NCBI GenBank assembly: GCA_000378865.1
Contig: KB900393.1
Span: 1 to 37,483 of the forward strand
Length of the DNA: 37,483 nucleotides
Origin: an actinobacterium SCGC AAA278-I18
GTDB taxonomy: Bacteria > Actinomycetota > Actinomycetes > Nanopelagicales > Nanopelagicaceae
Direction: 5' to 3'
The notes under the pieces were generated by a model, which had not been told where the DNA came from, ran no database searches, and saw only the letters and a program-made list of their open reading frames with translations. Of the stretch, positions 26,834 to 35,201 are shown one piece after another; positions within the stretch are counted from its first letter, which is position 1; every line of letters begins with the position of its first letter. The translations under genes were made by a program, and so were the position numbers.

Positions 26834-27310
26834 TTAAATTAGATGCTCAAAAGCTTTTAGATTTGATAAAGACTCACCCCGAGATACTCGCCAAGCCCAC
26901 TCACGCCTGATTGCAGATGAAAAACCTAACTCAAGTAATGGATTAAAGGATGAGTCGGCATACTGCAGTACTGCGCCCAATATCCGATCAATTTCCCGCT
27001 CATTTACTGAGTTAAGTGGCAACCTGCCTACTAAATAAATATCACCTAACTCATTAATGGCAAATGCAACTGAATACATTGATGCATTTTTGGTCAGGAG
27101 ATACTCATAAACTTTTTCTTTATTCTCATCTGGCTTTCTAATTACAAATGCGTTAATACTCAAAGAGTGATCACCGATTATCAATGCGCAGTGGGTTTGT
27201 TGTTTAGCCTCCCCTGGCAAAGTAATTAGATAAGTATTTTCAGTATTTTGGTCGTAATCTAAATCATGAGATTGCAAAAAATCATCAATTACTGCAGCTG
27301 GCTCAAGCAT
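26834..27310 (-). CDS. YbjN-domain protein
   Basis: A 158-aa protein whose layout fits the YbjN / type III secretion chaperone-like fold common in actinobacteria. It has an N-terminal FLQSHDLDYDQNTENTYLI, a central TLPGEAKQQTHCALIIGDHSLSINAFV and a tail LGAVLQYADSSFNPLLELGF. The function is not known; members are thought to be regulators or chaperones. It overlaps the mshA end by 8 bp, so it is translated with mshA. The same gene lies between mshA and gpm1 in mycobacteria, which supports the assignment beyond the motif level. Confidence 0.82.
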   Translation of the reverse strand: MLEPAAVIDDFLQSHDLDYDQNTENTYLITLPGEAKQQTHCALIIGDHSLSINAFVIRKPDENKEKVYEYLLTKNASMYSVAFAINELGDIYLVGRLPLNSVNEREIDRILGAVLQYADSSFNPLLELGFSSAIRREWAWRVSRGESLSNLKAFEHLI

Positions 27311-28589
27311 CCTCTGCCAAACGTAGTTTCACGCCAGCTGGTTGTGAGAGCGCCCAGTCATAAACCTCTAATGTCTTATGAGCTGTGTTCTCCCAGCCAA
27401 AGTGGCTGGCATGTATCACTGCCCCCATTGATAAAAGCAATCTGCGTTGTGGCTCTGCAATTAACCTAGAGATAACTGCAGACCATGCCTTTGGATCATG
27501 GCCATCAACTAGTGAGCCAGAGATACCATCTGAGACAGCGGTTCTAAGCCCACCAATTGCAGTTGCAACAACTGGTGTGCCACAAGCTTGAGCTTCAAGT
27601 GCTACTAAACCAAATGATTCGCTATAACTTGGCACGCAGACTAAATCACTTGCGCGATACCAGTCAGGTAATAACTCTCTTGATACTGGTTCAACAAAGT
27701 GGGTTATATCTTCAATCTTTAAAAACTTAGCTAATACTTTTAACTTCTCTAACTCATTAACCCCACTACCTGAGGCACCTCCCATAATTACTACCGCAAG
27801 CTTTGACTTAAGATGTGGTGAATGGGTAACCATCTCAGATACAGCACGCAACAGCACATCAGGGCCCTTATGGGGTTGAATTCTGCCAACAAAGGTAAGC
27901 ATGATGGCGTCCGGTGCAATATTTAATTTAATCCTTGCTGCAGCCTTGCCACTACCTGGTGAGAAGGTTTGCAGATCTACCCCAGGAGCAACAACAAAGA
28001 CATTATCTGGGCAGGCATCATAAAGTGATACTAAAGATGCAGCCTCTGCATCGGTATTAGCAATTAAGCCAGTGGATGCTTTAACAACCTGCTCTTCACC
28101 AATTGCTCTAGTTTGTGGCTCGGGTTTTTCATCATCAGCTAAATTTAAATTCTTAACCTTTGCAGTGGTGTGCATGGTATGAATTAATGGAATTCCAGTT
28201 CGCTCTGAAACCATCCAACCTAATTGGCCTGAGATCCAGTAGTGAGAGTGCAGCAGTGAGTAGTAATCATTTGGTAATTGTTTTTGGTAATTCATAAATG
28301 AGCTAGTTAGGGCGCCTAGTTGGCTAGGTAGCTCCTCTTTGGATAATCCTTCAAAGGGGCCGGCAACTAAATGCTTAACATTAACTCCATCTGCAATCTC
28401 AACTCTCTCTGGCAGATTTGGATGGTTTGCCCTAGTAAAAATATCAACATTAACTCCAGCAGCAGCCATCTTCTTTGCGCTCTCAACCACATAAACATTC
28501 ATGCCGCCGGCGTCGCCAATACCTGCTTGATCAAGTGGTGAGGTATGCACCATCAAGGTTGCAATATGTGATTTCTTGCTAGATTTCAT
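27303..28589 (-). CDS. mshA: D-inositol-3-phosphate glycosyltransferase (mycothiol synthesis)
   Basis: MshA transfers GlcNAc from UDP-GlcNAc to 1-L-myo-inositol-1-phosphate, the first committed step of mycothiol, the main actinobacterial thiol. The 428-aa GT4-family, GT-B-fold enzyme has VHTSPLDQAGIGDAGGMNV at the N-terminus, LHSHYWISGQLGWMVSERTG, FVGRIQPHKGPDVLLRAV and the donor-binding ESFGLVALEAQACGTPVVA near residue 325. The family-specific N-terminus makes it MshA rather than a generic GT4. It is followed by the YbjN gene (overlap) and gpmA. mshD, the last mycothiol step, lies 6 kb away in this window. Confidence 0.95.
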   Translation of the reverse strand: MKSSKKSHIATLMVHTSPLDQAGIGDAGGMNVYVVESAKKMAAAGVNVDIFTRANHPNLPERVEIADGVNVKHLVAGPFEGLSKEELPSQLGALTSSFMNYQKQLPNDYYSLLHSHYWISGQLGWMVSERTGIPLIHTMHTTAKVKNLNLADDEKPEPQTRAIGEEQVVKASTGLIANTDAEAASLVSLYDACPDNVFVVAPGVDLQTFSPGSGKAAARIKLNIAPDAIMLTFVGRIQPHKGPDVLLRAVSEMVTHSPHLKSKLAVVIMGGASGSGVNELEKLKVLAKFLKIEDITHFVEPVSRELLPDWYRASDLVCVPSYSESFGLVALEAQACGTPVVATAIGGLRTAVSDGISGSLVDGHDPKAWSAVISRLIAEPQRRLLLSMGAVIHASHFGWENTAHKTLEVYDWALSQPAGVKLRLAEDA

Positions 28590-28617
28590 AAGGTAATTCT
28601 AACTTAAATAATCCTTC

Positions 28618-29550
28618 TTATATATTGGCCCTTATCTCACCAATTACGCTTCCTGCCGCATATATCTTCACGCTCTCATCTGGCATCGAAACACTCCATC
28701 GTTTAAAAACCTCCATAATGATTGGTGCAACTGGCCGCCATGAGCCATCAATAATCTTTATCGCAATCACTCTGCCATCTGATAATGCGCAAACCTCAAT
28801 ACCCTCTGCGCCTTCTTTCATAAACAAACCAGGAACAGCTCTCATCATCCGAGTTGTTAATCGCCCCTCACCTGCAACTAACTCTGGGTATGTTGTGCAG
28901 GCCTTGACTATTTGTTTATAAATTGGTTGATTTGATTTAACTAGAGCTTGTATCGCCCTTGCTAAACCAATTAATGAGATTGCAAATAAGGGAGCACCAC
29001 AGCCATCAAAGGTCGAAGTACTCACCTTCTCACCAGCTAGTAATTCAATCTCACTCTTTATCGCAATCTGCAAAGGATGGTTCATCTCTAAATAGGAGTC
29101 CATGTCCCAGCCATTTTGTTGACAGGTAATTAACATCCCAGCATGTTTGCCACTGCAGTTTTGAGTAAATTGTGTACCTGGCTTATCACCCCAATTAATC
29201 TTCTCTTTTTCACCAAGTGGCTTATCTATGGCATTTTTTAAAGCGGTCAATGAAATATCTCTTTTTTCAAGCATTTTTGTTACTAAATCAATATGGATTT
29301 GATTGCCAGAGTGTGAGGCACAAATCATTGCTAGCTCTTGATCATCGACCGCAAGCCCGGCTTTGAGCATTGCAGATGCTTGCAGTGATTTAACCGCAGA
29401 TCTTGGAAAGATTGCTAGCTCTGGTGATCCCTTAGATAGGTAGGTTGAGCCATCAGCATTTAAAACAATTAGGTGACCTAGGTGAAGTGATTCAACAACT
29501 CCGCCTCTTGTAACCTCAGCTAATACCTCACCTGCAAACTTATTATTAAT
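28618..29550 (-). CDS. Asparaginase of the PF06089 (type II / ReAV-like) family, probable ATT start
   Basis: Homology runs upstream of the first in-frame ATG (29370). From 29550 the frame reads KFAGEVLAEVTRGGVVES, LHLGHLIVLNADGSTYLS, FPRSAVKSLQASAMLKAG, which is the family N-terminus. The S51-x-x-K54 pair in it, the ASHSGN serine, the NCSGKHAGM motif and DGCGAP correspond to the catalytic and zinc residues described for Rhizobium etli asparaginase ReAV (from memory). No ATG, GTG or TTG lies between the upstream TAG at 29566 and 29370. ATT at 29550-29548 overlaps the previous gene's stop and has AGG six bases upstream. The length is then 310 aa, normal for the family. It converts asparagine to aspartate and ammonia. 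Confidence 0.85.
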   Translation of the reverse strand: MNNKFAGEVLAEVTRGGVVESLHLGHLIVLNADGSTYLSKGSPELAIFPRSAVKSLQASAMLKAGLAVDDQELAMICASHSGNQIHIDLVTKMLEKRDISLTALKNAIDKPLGEKEKINWGDKPGTQFTQNCSGKHAGMLITCQQNGWDMDSYLEMNHPLQIAIKSEIELLAGEKVSTSTFDGCGAPLFAISLIGLARAIQALVKSNQPIYKQIVKACTTYPELVAGEGRLTTRMMRAVPGLFMKEGAEGIEVCALSDGRVIAIKIIDGSWRPVAPIIMEVFKRWSVSMPDESVKIYAAGSVIGEIRANI

Positions 29551-30049
29551 TATCTGCCTGTCTTTCTAATGATGACCAAAGATGTGCTTGCAAAGTTTGT
29601 CCCTCAGCTGCCATGTCATAGGAGGTAAATAACTCACCCTCAACTAAGCCATAAAGCCGAGCCCCTGCGGTAACAATCTTTGCACTAGGAGATGAATACC
29701 CTTGATCCATTACAAGTTGAATCTTTGCGCCCTCAACAACTCCCACCCAACCCTCAGCGATTCCAGTGTTGTGAGCAAGTAATACCTCTAACACATTTTT
29801 TTCTTTAATTCGCCAGAAGCCAACCTCAGAGCCAGCTGGGCGAATGATTTCATCGTTCTCATCGATGATCCAAGAGCGGGAGAAGTAATTTAAAAAGGGA
29901 CGACCATCATGATTAAAGGAAACCTCTTGTGCATATTGAAATGGCTTAATAGTTGGATAATCACCACGTCCTTTGCCGCGCCATGTGCCAACTAACCATG
30001 CAAGTGGCATTAAATCAGGATGTAGATTTTCAGGGATAGTAAACACCAT
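29546..30049 (-). CDS. Nitrobindin-like heme-binding protein (FABP-like, THAP4 domain family)
   Basis: A 167-aa beta-barrel protein. It has the nitrobindin signature LAWLVGTWRGKGRGDYPTI (GxWxGxG), the conserved EVSFNHDGRPFLNYFSRSW and a C-terminal AAEGQTLQAHLWSSLER, where the His is the expected heme ligand. Nitrobindins carry ferric heme and bind or isomerise NO/peroxynitrite. It follows the 37-aa membrane peptide (stop and start overlap in TAATG) and a ygfZ-fur pair, an iron/redox-linked context. The asparaginase frame follows, overlapping the stop. No signal peptide. Confidence 0.88.
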   Translation of the reverse strand: MVFTIPENLHPDLMPLAWLVGTWRGKGRGDYPTIKPFQYAQEVSFNHDGRPFLNYFSRSWIIDENDEIIRPAGSEVGFWRIKEKNVLEVLLAHNTGIAEGWVGVVEGAKIQLVMDQGYSSPSAKIVTAGARLYGLVEGELFTSYDMAAEGQTLQAHLWSSLERQADN

Positions 30050-30162
30050 TACTTATTACTCTCCCGCCAAGTTTTTAAGGCACCAGCTGCGCCTTTATAA
30101 ATCAAAATAATTGAGAATGTGAGAGATGCGGTGATTAACAAAATAGTAGTTAGCATCTCCAT
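30049..30162 (-). CDS. 37-aa putative membrane peptide in the fur-ygfZ-nitrobindin operon
   Basis: From ATG at 30162 the frame gives 37 residues: a short acidic head (MEM), one hydrophobic helix (LTTILLITASLTFSIILIY), then a basic tail (KGAAGALKTWRESNK). This predicts a single-pass membrane peptide with the C-terminus inside by the positive-inside rule. The stop TAA shares its last A with the nitrobindin ATG (TAATG), so the two are translationally coupled. It starts 18 bp after the ygfZ stop, with an AGGAG about 12 bases upstream and further ATG two codons on. I recognise no family; evidence is the overlap, frame and hydrophobic pattern. Function unknown. Confidence 0.6.
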   Translation of the reverse strand: MEMLTTILLITASLTFSIILIYKGAAGALKTWRESNK

Positions 30163-30180
30163 TAGATAAGCCTAACTCCT

Positions 30181-31086
30181 CTACCGAAGTGCTAACTCCT
30201 CTTGAGTAGCGTTAACACCCTCTGAAATTAACACAGCATCAAGTGGTGTATTGCGCTTAACCACTGCAAGTGCGATTGGCCCTAACTCGTAATGCCGGGC
30301 CATAGTGCCGATATAACCAACCTCTTTATCCTCCAAAAATACCTTACTGCCATGCTCTGGCATAGCCACCATTGAGCCATCTAGGTGTAATAAAACTAAT
30401 CTTCTAGGCGGTTGCCCTAAGTTAAATACCTTAGCAACTGTCTCTTGCCCTCTATAACAACCCTTATTCATGTGAACAGCGTTATTTAAAAAACCCAACT
30501 CATTTGGAATAGATTTATGATCGGTTTCAAATAATAACCTTGCCCTACCTGCCGCAACTCGCTCTGCCTCTAGCGCCCAAATACCAACCTGGGTATGAGA
30601 TTTATTAAAAGCCTCAGTTGTCTCTTTATACTCTGCTCTTGGTACAAGGGCGTATGGTCCGCCAAACTTATCTGCAACTCCTGGCGCGCGAAGGACAGTG
30701 TAATTATTGCTCTCATCCTTAACATCAACCTCTAACATGAATTTCATCTTATTTAAGTATTCAACTACAGCTTGTGTTCGCTCTTTTTCTAAATGTATCC
30801 AAGTGGTATTTCCATCATCTACTAAAAATAATTGCTCAATTACATGTCCTTGTGGATCAAGGATTAAGGAATCAATCCAGGTGGCAACTGGTAGTTGCTC
30901 TAAGTATTGGGTGGTTAAAGCATGTAACCAGGTGAGGCGATCTTTAGCGGAGATTGAGATAACACCACGGTGTGATAGATCTGCCCAGCCATTACCTGCA
31001 ACTAATGCTTTTTGTTCTTGATTTGGCTCACCAAAGTGCCAGATCGCACCCTTATCTGGGCCATCTTCAACTAATACGGCGCTCAC
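30181..31086 (-). CDS. ygfZ: YgfZ/GcvT-fold folate-binding protein
   Basis: A 301-aa folate-dependent protein involved in assembly or repair of Fe-S clusters (E. coli YgfZ). It shows the N-terminal GcvT-like domain WADLSHRGVISISAKDRLTW and the diagnostic motif KGCYRGQE with Cys210, followed by VFNLGQPPRRLVLLHLDG. The short C-terminal barrel is degenerate, as usual for YgfZ. It starts directly after the fur stop (31087/31086) and precedes the small membrane peptide and nitrobindin, an operon linked by iron and heme. Actinobacterial members are often annotated only as glycine-cleavage T-like. Confidence 0.92.
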   Translation of the reverse strand: MSAVLVEDGPDKGAIWHFGEPNQEQKALVAGNGWADLSHRGVISISAKDRLTWLHALTTQYLEQLPVATWIDSLILDPQGHVIEQLFLVDDGNTTWIHLEKERTQAVVEYLNKMKFMLEVDVKDESNNYTVLRAPGVADKFGGPYALVPRAEYKETTEAFNKSHTQVGIWALEAERVAAGRARLLFETDHKSIPNELGFLNNAVHMNKGCYRGQETVAKVFNLGQPPRRLVLLHLDGSMVAMPEHGSKVFLEDKEVGYIGTMARHYELGPIALAVVKRNTPLDAVLISEGVNATQEELALR

Positions 31087-31506
31087 TTACTTACTCTTTT
31101 TATTAGCGCACTTGCTGCATAAACCATAAACAGCAAAGTGGGTTACATCGGTCTTAAATCCATAATCATCACTTAGAGTATTAACAAAGTTAGCGGCAGT
31201 ATCGATTGGGGCGTCCCCAATACTTTGGCACTCAGAGCAAACTAAATGCAGATGAGTTAACTCCTCTGCTGCATGATATGTCGCACCACCATGACCTAAG
31301 TGGGTGTGAATTACTAAGCCAACATTTTCTAAGGTTTCAAGATTTCGATAAACCGTTGAAAGATTAATTCCAGGATGAGTTGAGCGAACTTTCTCTGCAA
31401 CCTCCTCAGGGGTTGCATGACCTAACTGCCTAACTGCTTGCAGTACTAACTCACGTTGTGGGGTAAGGCGAAGGCCTTTTTCCCGAAGCTCATGTGGTTT
31501 AGCCAT
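31087..31506 (-). CDS. Fur-family transcriptional regulator
   Basis: A 139-aa metalloregulator. Residues 1-80 form a winged helix-turn-helix (RLTPQRELVLQAVRQLGHAT, LSTVYRNLETLENVGLVIH). The dimerisation domain has the metal-binding HLHLVCSEC (Cys90, Cys93) and GLCSKC (Cys130, Cys133), a structural zinc site of Fur/PerR/Zur proteins. Sequence alone does not tell Fur, PerR and Zur apart. It heads the ygfZ-peptide-nitrobindin-asparaginase gene run. No Fur box was evident upstream: the 45-bp gap to the glycosyltransferase gene is short and the promoter may lie within it. Confidence 0.93.
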   Translation of the reverse strand: MAKPHELREKGLRLTPQRELVLQAVRQLGHATPEEVAEKVRSTHPGINLSTVYRNLETLENVGLVIHTHLGHGGATYHAAEELTHLHLVCSECQSIGDAPIDTAANFVNTLSDDYGFKTDVTHFAVYGLCSKCANKKSK

Positions 31507-31551
31507 TAGGTAAGTGTAAGCCCTGTTAAATCTTCCATAAAACTACTCACA

Positions 31552-32547
31552 TTACCGAAACCTTATATCTTTCTTTTTACCAAAAAATAGAGCATTTTGA
31601 GTTTTTGTGACTAAACGCTCTGCAACTACAGTCAAATCTGGCATACCTAGTCTCCAAAAAAATCCTCTATTTGCATCGCTTTCTCTAATTAATCTTTTTA
31701 TTAGATTTCTATAATTTCTTGGAATTCTCTTTGAGTGAACATGTATAGAACCTAAATCTAGCTTTGTATCTGGGTTCTCAATACTCGCTAGAAGTATTTT
31801 ATTTTCATTCTCAACAACTTTAAATAAAGATGGGCTAAAAGCACCTGGTGATACATCGAAGGTACCTCGAGTCGAAAATGGTAATCTACTATTACGGGCA
31901 TCTCGACCTAAAAAATAACGACCTATTGAGACAGAATCATATATAACTTTCGAATTATTGAAATTATTTGATGGCAGATAATTTGATTCTTTATTTAAAA
32001 GCGCATATTCGTGTAATAAAACCATATCAGTAATATTCTTTCTTTCCCAATTATCTATAATAAAACTGTTGAAATTTTGTAAATTATGGATGTTATTAAT
32101 TATGAATGTTGATGCACATCCAGAGAAATTATCATGCTTTGTGTACTTGATTCCCCAATTATCATCCATAAATAAGTTATTTATATAATCTATGTTAAAT
32201 AGTACGCAGTCTGACTCTAAGTGAATTCCTTTTTCAAATTGAAAATGACTCATAAAATCTTCAACTATAAAAAATCGTTTAGTTGTGTTTATCCAATATG
32301 TGACATGTTGGTAGCTCCAAGCTTTATTCAAACTATTAAATTTCCTGGTGTTTTCATTAATTTTGAAATCTTCTTCGGTTAGTAGTGTTAAAAAACTACT
32401 ACTATATTTTTTAGCATATTCTTTACTAACAATTAAGAATCTTGGGTTATTTGGAAATAGTTCCTTATGTATTGCAATTGCATTTAAAACATATTTTCCA
32501 GGTTTACGTCCGACTTCTGTCCATATTAATGGAACCTCGTTACTCAT
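31552..32547 (-). CDS. Putative glycosyltransferase, AT-rich
   Basis: A 331-aa protein without signal peptide or membrane helix. An E-S-D core lies in the segment EKGIHLESDCVLFNIDYINNL, similar to the DxD region of GT-A enzymes. An upstream TTKRFFIVEDFM also fits glycosyltransferases seen in polysaccharide clusters. I cannot name a family. I chose the ATG at 32547 (ATGAGTAA, overlapping the stop of the next upstream gene); an ATG four codons earlier would also fit. Bases are AT-rich (31981-32040 is 23% G+C by hand count), unlike the fur gene 45 bp downstream. It is probably an accessory surface-glycan gene acquired with its upstream partner. Confidence 0.5.
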   Translation of the reverse strand: MSNEVPLIWTEVGRKPGKYVLNAIAIHKELFPNNPRFLIVSKEYAKKYSSSFLTLLTEEDFKINENTRKFNSLNKAWSYQHVTYWINTTKRFFIVEDFMSHFQFEKGIHLESDCVLFNIDYINNLFMDDNWGIKYTKHDNFSGCASTFIINNIHNLQNFNSFIIDNWERKNITDMVLLHEYALLNKESNYLPSNNFNNSKVIYDSVSIGRYFLGRDARNSRLPFSTRGTFDVSPGAFSPSLFKVVENENKILLASIENPDTKLDLGSIHVHSKRIPRNYRNLIKRLIRESDANRGFFWRLGMPDLTVVAERLVTKTQNALFFGKKKDIRFR

Positions 32548-33442
32548 TATCTGTGCCAAAGATCTTCTCTAAAATATTGACTCCAAATTTAATCGCCTGT
32601 TTTTGATCTAGGACATTATTTATATAAATGTCTTTTAATTCATTATCTTTTTTTTCGAGTAACTCTGACCAACTATCTACTAGTAACACTGGCCAATCAC
32701 TTTCACCAAAGTACTCAGATCGCAAAACAACTGGTACAGCGCCTAAATATAAAGCCTCCCAGGTTCTATGGCAATCGATTCCATTTCCAGCAGGTGAAGG
32801 CACAAACATTGTTTTTCGCATGAGTTTATGGATTGTACTGGCGTGAACTCTTTGATTAATTACCAAACTATCAGAGTGATTTTGAAATTCTGCTCTGTAA
32901 ATCGGCCGCTTAGTATTTGTTGCATCATTCCATGCAATTAAAAATGGAATGGTGCGATTACTAATATTTGTATCATATTTTTTTTGAAAATTACGAACTC
33001 TCCCAGCGCTTCGATAAGCCTGTCTTTCGATTCCAAGTGGAACTGGGAAACATCTATCACTTTTTCCAACTAGATTATTTGAAAAGATCTTGCCAACTTT
33101 TGAATACAATTTTGATAGATTTTTCTCATACTGTGTTGCGTCAGATTCTCCTATTACTAGAGTTTCTATATTTGAAATCTGCTCACGGGATTCAATTAAT
33201 TTATCAATTAAATCTCCAACTAAATACACAGTTTTATACTTATTAGAATTCTCGCCTATGAATTTATTTAAATCTAATGGGGTTAGGATCACTCTTTCGC
33301 ATTTGGCTAGATATGTATCTGGGCAAAGATAGGGGTAACTTGAGATTCTTTTTTGTAGATCTCTTGGCTTAACCTGAAAACTTAACCTAGAGGAAATTTT
33401 ATTCATCTGGTCATAAGCTTTTACGGCAGGATTTAAGCGCAT
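32540..33442 (-). CDS. Exostosin-like (GT47-type) glycosyltransferase
   Basis: A 300-aa protein. The C-terminal half shows the exostosin-family pattern [20 protein letters not shown] followed by [16 protein letters not shown]; in the family the corresponding region has FxxxPxGxGxDxxRxxEAxxxGxIPVV. The N-terminal half (about 1-150) looks less conserved ([30 protein letters not shown]). No signal peptide. It overlaps the downstream putative glycosyltransferase by 8 bp, so the two are one cassette. AT-rich. Divergent from the GlnR-type gene, whose start is 70 bp away. The acceptor sugar is unknown. Confidence 0.65.
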   Translation of the reverse strand: MRLNPAVKAYDQMNKISSRLSFQVKPRDLQKRISSYPYLCPDTYLAKCERVILTPLDLNKFIGENSNKYKTVYLVGDLIDKLIESREQISNIETLVIGESDATQYEKNLSKLYSKVGKIFSNNLVGKSDRCFPVPLGIERQAYRSAGRVRNFQKKYDTNISNRTIPFLIAWNDATNTKRPIYRAEFQNHSDSLVINQRVHASTIHKLMRKTMFVPSPAGNGIDCHRTWEALYLGAVPVVLRSEYFGESDWPVLLVDSWSELLEKKDNELKDIYINNVLDQKQAIKFGVNILEKIFGTDNE

Positions 33443-33511
33443 TATGCAAGTATAACTATCTCTTTTTATTTGGTTCCAAGTAGAGTGATTTTTCTGTACA
33501 ATTTGCTCATT

Positions 33512-34216
33512 ATGGCAAGAATCCTTCTACTAACAAATAGTACTGGTGCAAGTGCTGATGTTTTGCCTGCTCTTGCCCTACTGCAACATGATGTGAAGAT
33601 CTTGCCAATTGAGGCCTCTGTTTTAGTTGAAACCCCAATTGTTGATTGCCTACTTATTGATGCCCGTCGTGATCTGCCAAATACAAAATCATTTACCAAG
33701 TTAATTACCTCAACTGGGGTGGATGTGCCGATCATTGTTATTACAACTGAGGGCGGCCTATCTGCAATTAATGCAGATTGGGGTATTGATGATGTAATCC
33801 TTGATACCGCAGGTCCTGCTGAAGTAGCTGCGCGAATAAGAATTGTGATTGGCCAATCTGCAATTGAAAACCTGGCAAATGATCCTTCCATTCGCGAAAT
33901 CAGAAGTGGTGAGGTAATAATTGATGAGTCCAGTTACACCGCCAAGATAAAGGGCAGAGTCTTAGATCTAACCTTTAAAGAGTTTGAATTACTTAAGTAC
34001 TTAGCCCAACACCCAGGCAGGGTCTTTACTAGATCTCAACTACTGCAGGAGATCTGGGGATATGACTACTTTGGAGGAACTAGAACAGTTGATGTTCATA
34101 TTCGCCGTCTTCGTTCAAAGCTAGGTCCAGAGTTTGAGGCAATTATTGGAACTGTCCGTAATGTTGGTTATCGCTTTAATGCAAGTAATTCACAAGTATC
34201 AGCTGATTTAAGTTAA
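33512..34216 (+). CDS. glnR: GlnR-type nitrogen regulator (atypical OmpR family)
   Basis: A 234-aa protein matching Streptomyces GlnR closely along its length: [62 protein letters not shown], and a winged helix with [20 protein letters not shown] and [20 protein letters not shown]50 (LLIDARRD) is at the phospho-acceptor position but the receiver pocket lacks other usual acidic residues, so it is an atypical or orphan regulator, and no cognate kinase is nearby. Start ATG at 33512 follows the family N-terminus; a longer frame opens at 33470 but would add 14 unrelated residues. mshD follows, the same order as in mycobacteria (Rv0818-mshD). Confidence 0.93.
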   Translation: MARILLLTNSTGASADVLPALALLQHDVKILPIEASVLVETPIVDCLLIDARRDLPNTKSFTKLITSTGVDVPIIVITTEGGLSAINADWGIDDVILDTAGPAEVAARIRIVIGQSAIENLANDPSIREIRSGEVIIDESSYTAKIKGRVLDLTFKEFELLKYLAQHPGRVFTRSQLLQEIWGYDYFGGTRTVDVHIRRLRSKLGPEFEAIIGTVRNVGYRFNASNSQVSADLS

Positions 34217-34224
34217 CTACTACT

Positions 34225-35139
34225 TTGCAAGAGTTAAAACAATTAACACCTGCGCTGCAAGAACAAGTTTTATCTCTTATAAAAGCTGCCCAAGATTTTG
34301 ATAATACACCAGCGATTGCTGAGCATGTGCTGCTCCACTTACGTCACGGCGGAGATAAGGCGGATTCACATTTAGTAGTCCAAAAAGATAACCAAGTAAT
34401 TGGTTATGCCCACCTTGATAAAACCGATCAAGTAGCAGGACCCAGTGTTGAGTTAGTAATAGATCCAGATCATCGCGGCAGTGGTATTGGATCAGAGCTT
34501 TTAAAGGCAGTAATAGAGATTTGTGGTGAAAAAATACGGCTTTGGTCCCATGGTGATCTGCCGCAGGCGCGGGCGTTAGCGCTAGCCAATAACTTTATAA
34601 AGGTGCGAACTGTGATTCAGATGAGTAAGGATTTAAGTGAAGTTTCACCAATAAATTGTGACTATCAAATAAGAAGTTTTTTGCCTGATCTAGATAATAA
34701 AGCTTGGCTCACCCTTAACAACCAGGCATTCACCAATCACCCAGAGCAGGGCAATTGGAGTGAGGTTGATTTATCAATCAGATTAAATGAGGATTGGTTT
34801 GATGAGAAGGGCTTTTTTGTTGCCCAAGATAAAGATCAATTAATTGGTTTTTGTTGGACCAAGATCCATGGCGGCCATTCACACTCGCACTCGAAAGATG
34901 AAGATAATCATGACCATGCACCTATTGGTGAGATATATGTGACTGCCGTTAGCAATAAATATGCTGGAAAAGGAATTGGAAAAGCATTAACAATTACCGG
35001 TCTTAACCACCTAAAGTATCAAGGGTTAAACAGTGCGATGTTATATGTTGATGAAAACAATCAGGTTGCTTTTAATCTATATAAATCACTTGGCTTTTTA
35101 GAGTCAGGTAAAGATGTGATGTATAAATCAAAATCTTAA
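34225..35139 (+). CDS. mshD: Mycothiol synthase MshD with a histidine-rich insert
   Basis: MshD acetylates Cys-GlcN-Ins with acetyl-CoA, the last mycothiol step. The 304-aa protein has two GNAT domains: the first with VIDPDHRGSGIGSELLKAVI (80-98), the second with VSNKYAGKGIGKALTITGLN near 243-260. The C-terminus shows AMLYVDENNQVAFNLYKSLG. The start is TTG at 34225, because no closer ATG keeps the N-terminus and the glnR stop is 9 bases earlier. Residues 215-231 contain six His plus several acidic residues (H215, H218, H220, H222, H229, H231) between the conserved FCWTKIH and GEIYVTAV; I do not recall this from characterised MshD. mshA is also in this window. Confidence 0.92.
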   Translation: MQELKQLTPALQEQVLSLIKAAQDFDNTPAIAEHVLLHLRHGGDKADSHLVVQKDNQVIGYAHLDKTDQVAGPSVELVIDPDHRGSGIGSELLKAVIEICGEKIRLWSHGDLPQARALALANNFIKVRTVIQMSKDLSEVSPINCDYQIRSFLPDLDNKAWLTLNNQAFTNHPEQGNWSEVDLSIRLNEDWFDEKGFFVAQDKDQLIGFCWTKIHGGHSHSHSKDEDNHDHAPIGEIYVTAVSNKYAGKGIGKALTITGLNHLKYQGLNSAMLYVDENNQVAFNLYKSLGFLESGKDVMYKSKS

Positions 35140-35201
35140 ATATCCACAGATTTTAATTTCTTAACATTTGTAACTACTAAATCATTTATCTTTCACCGGC
35201 T

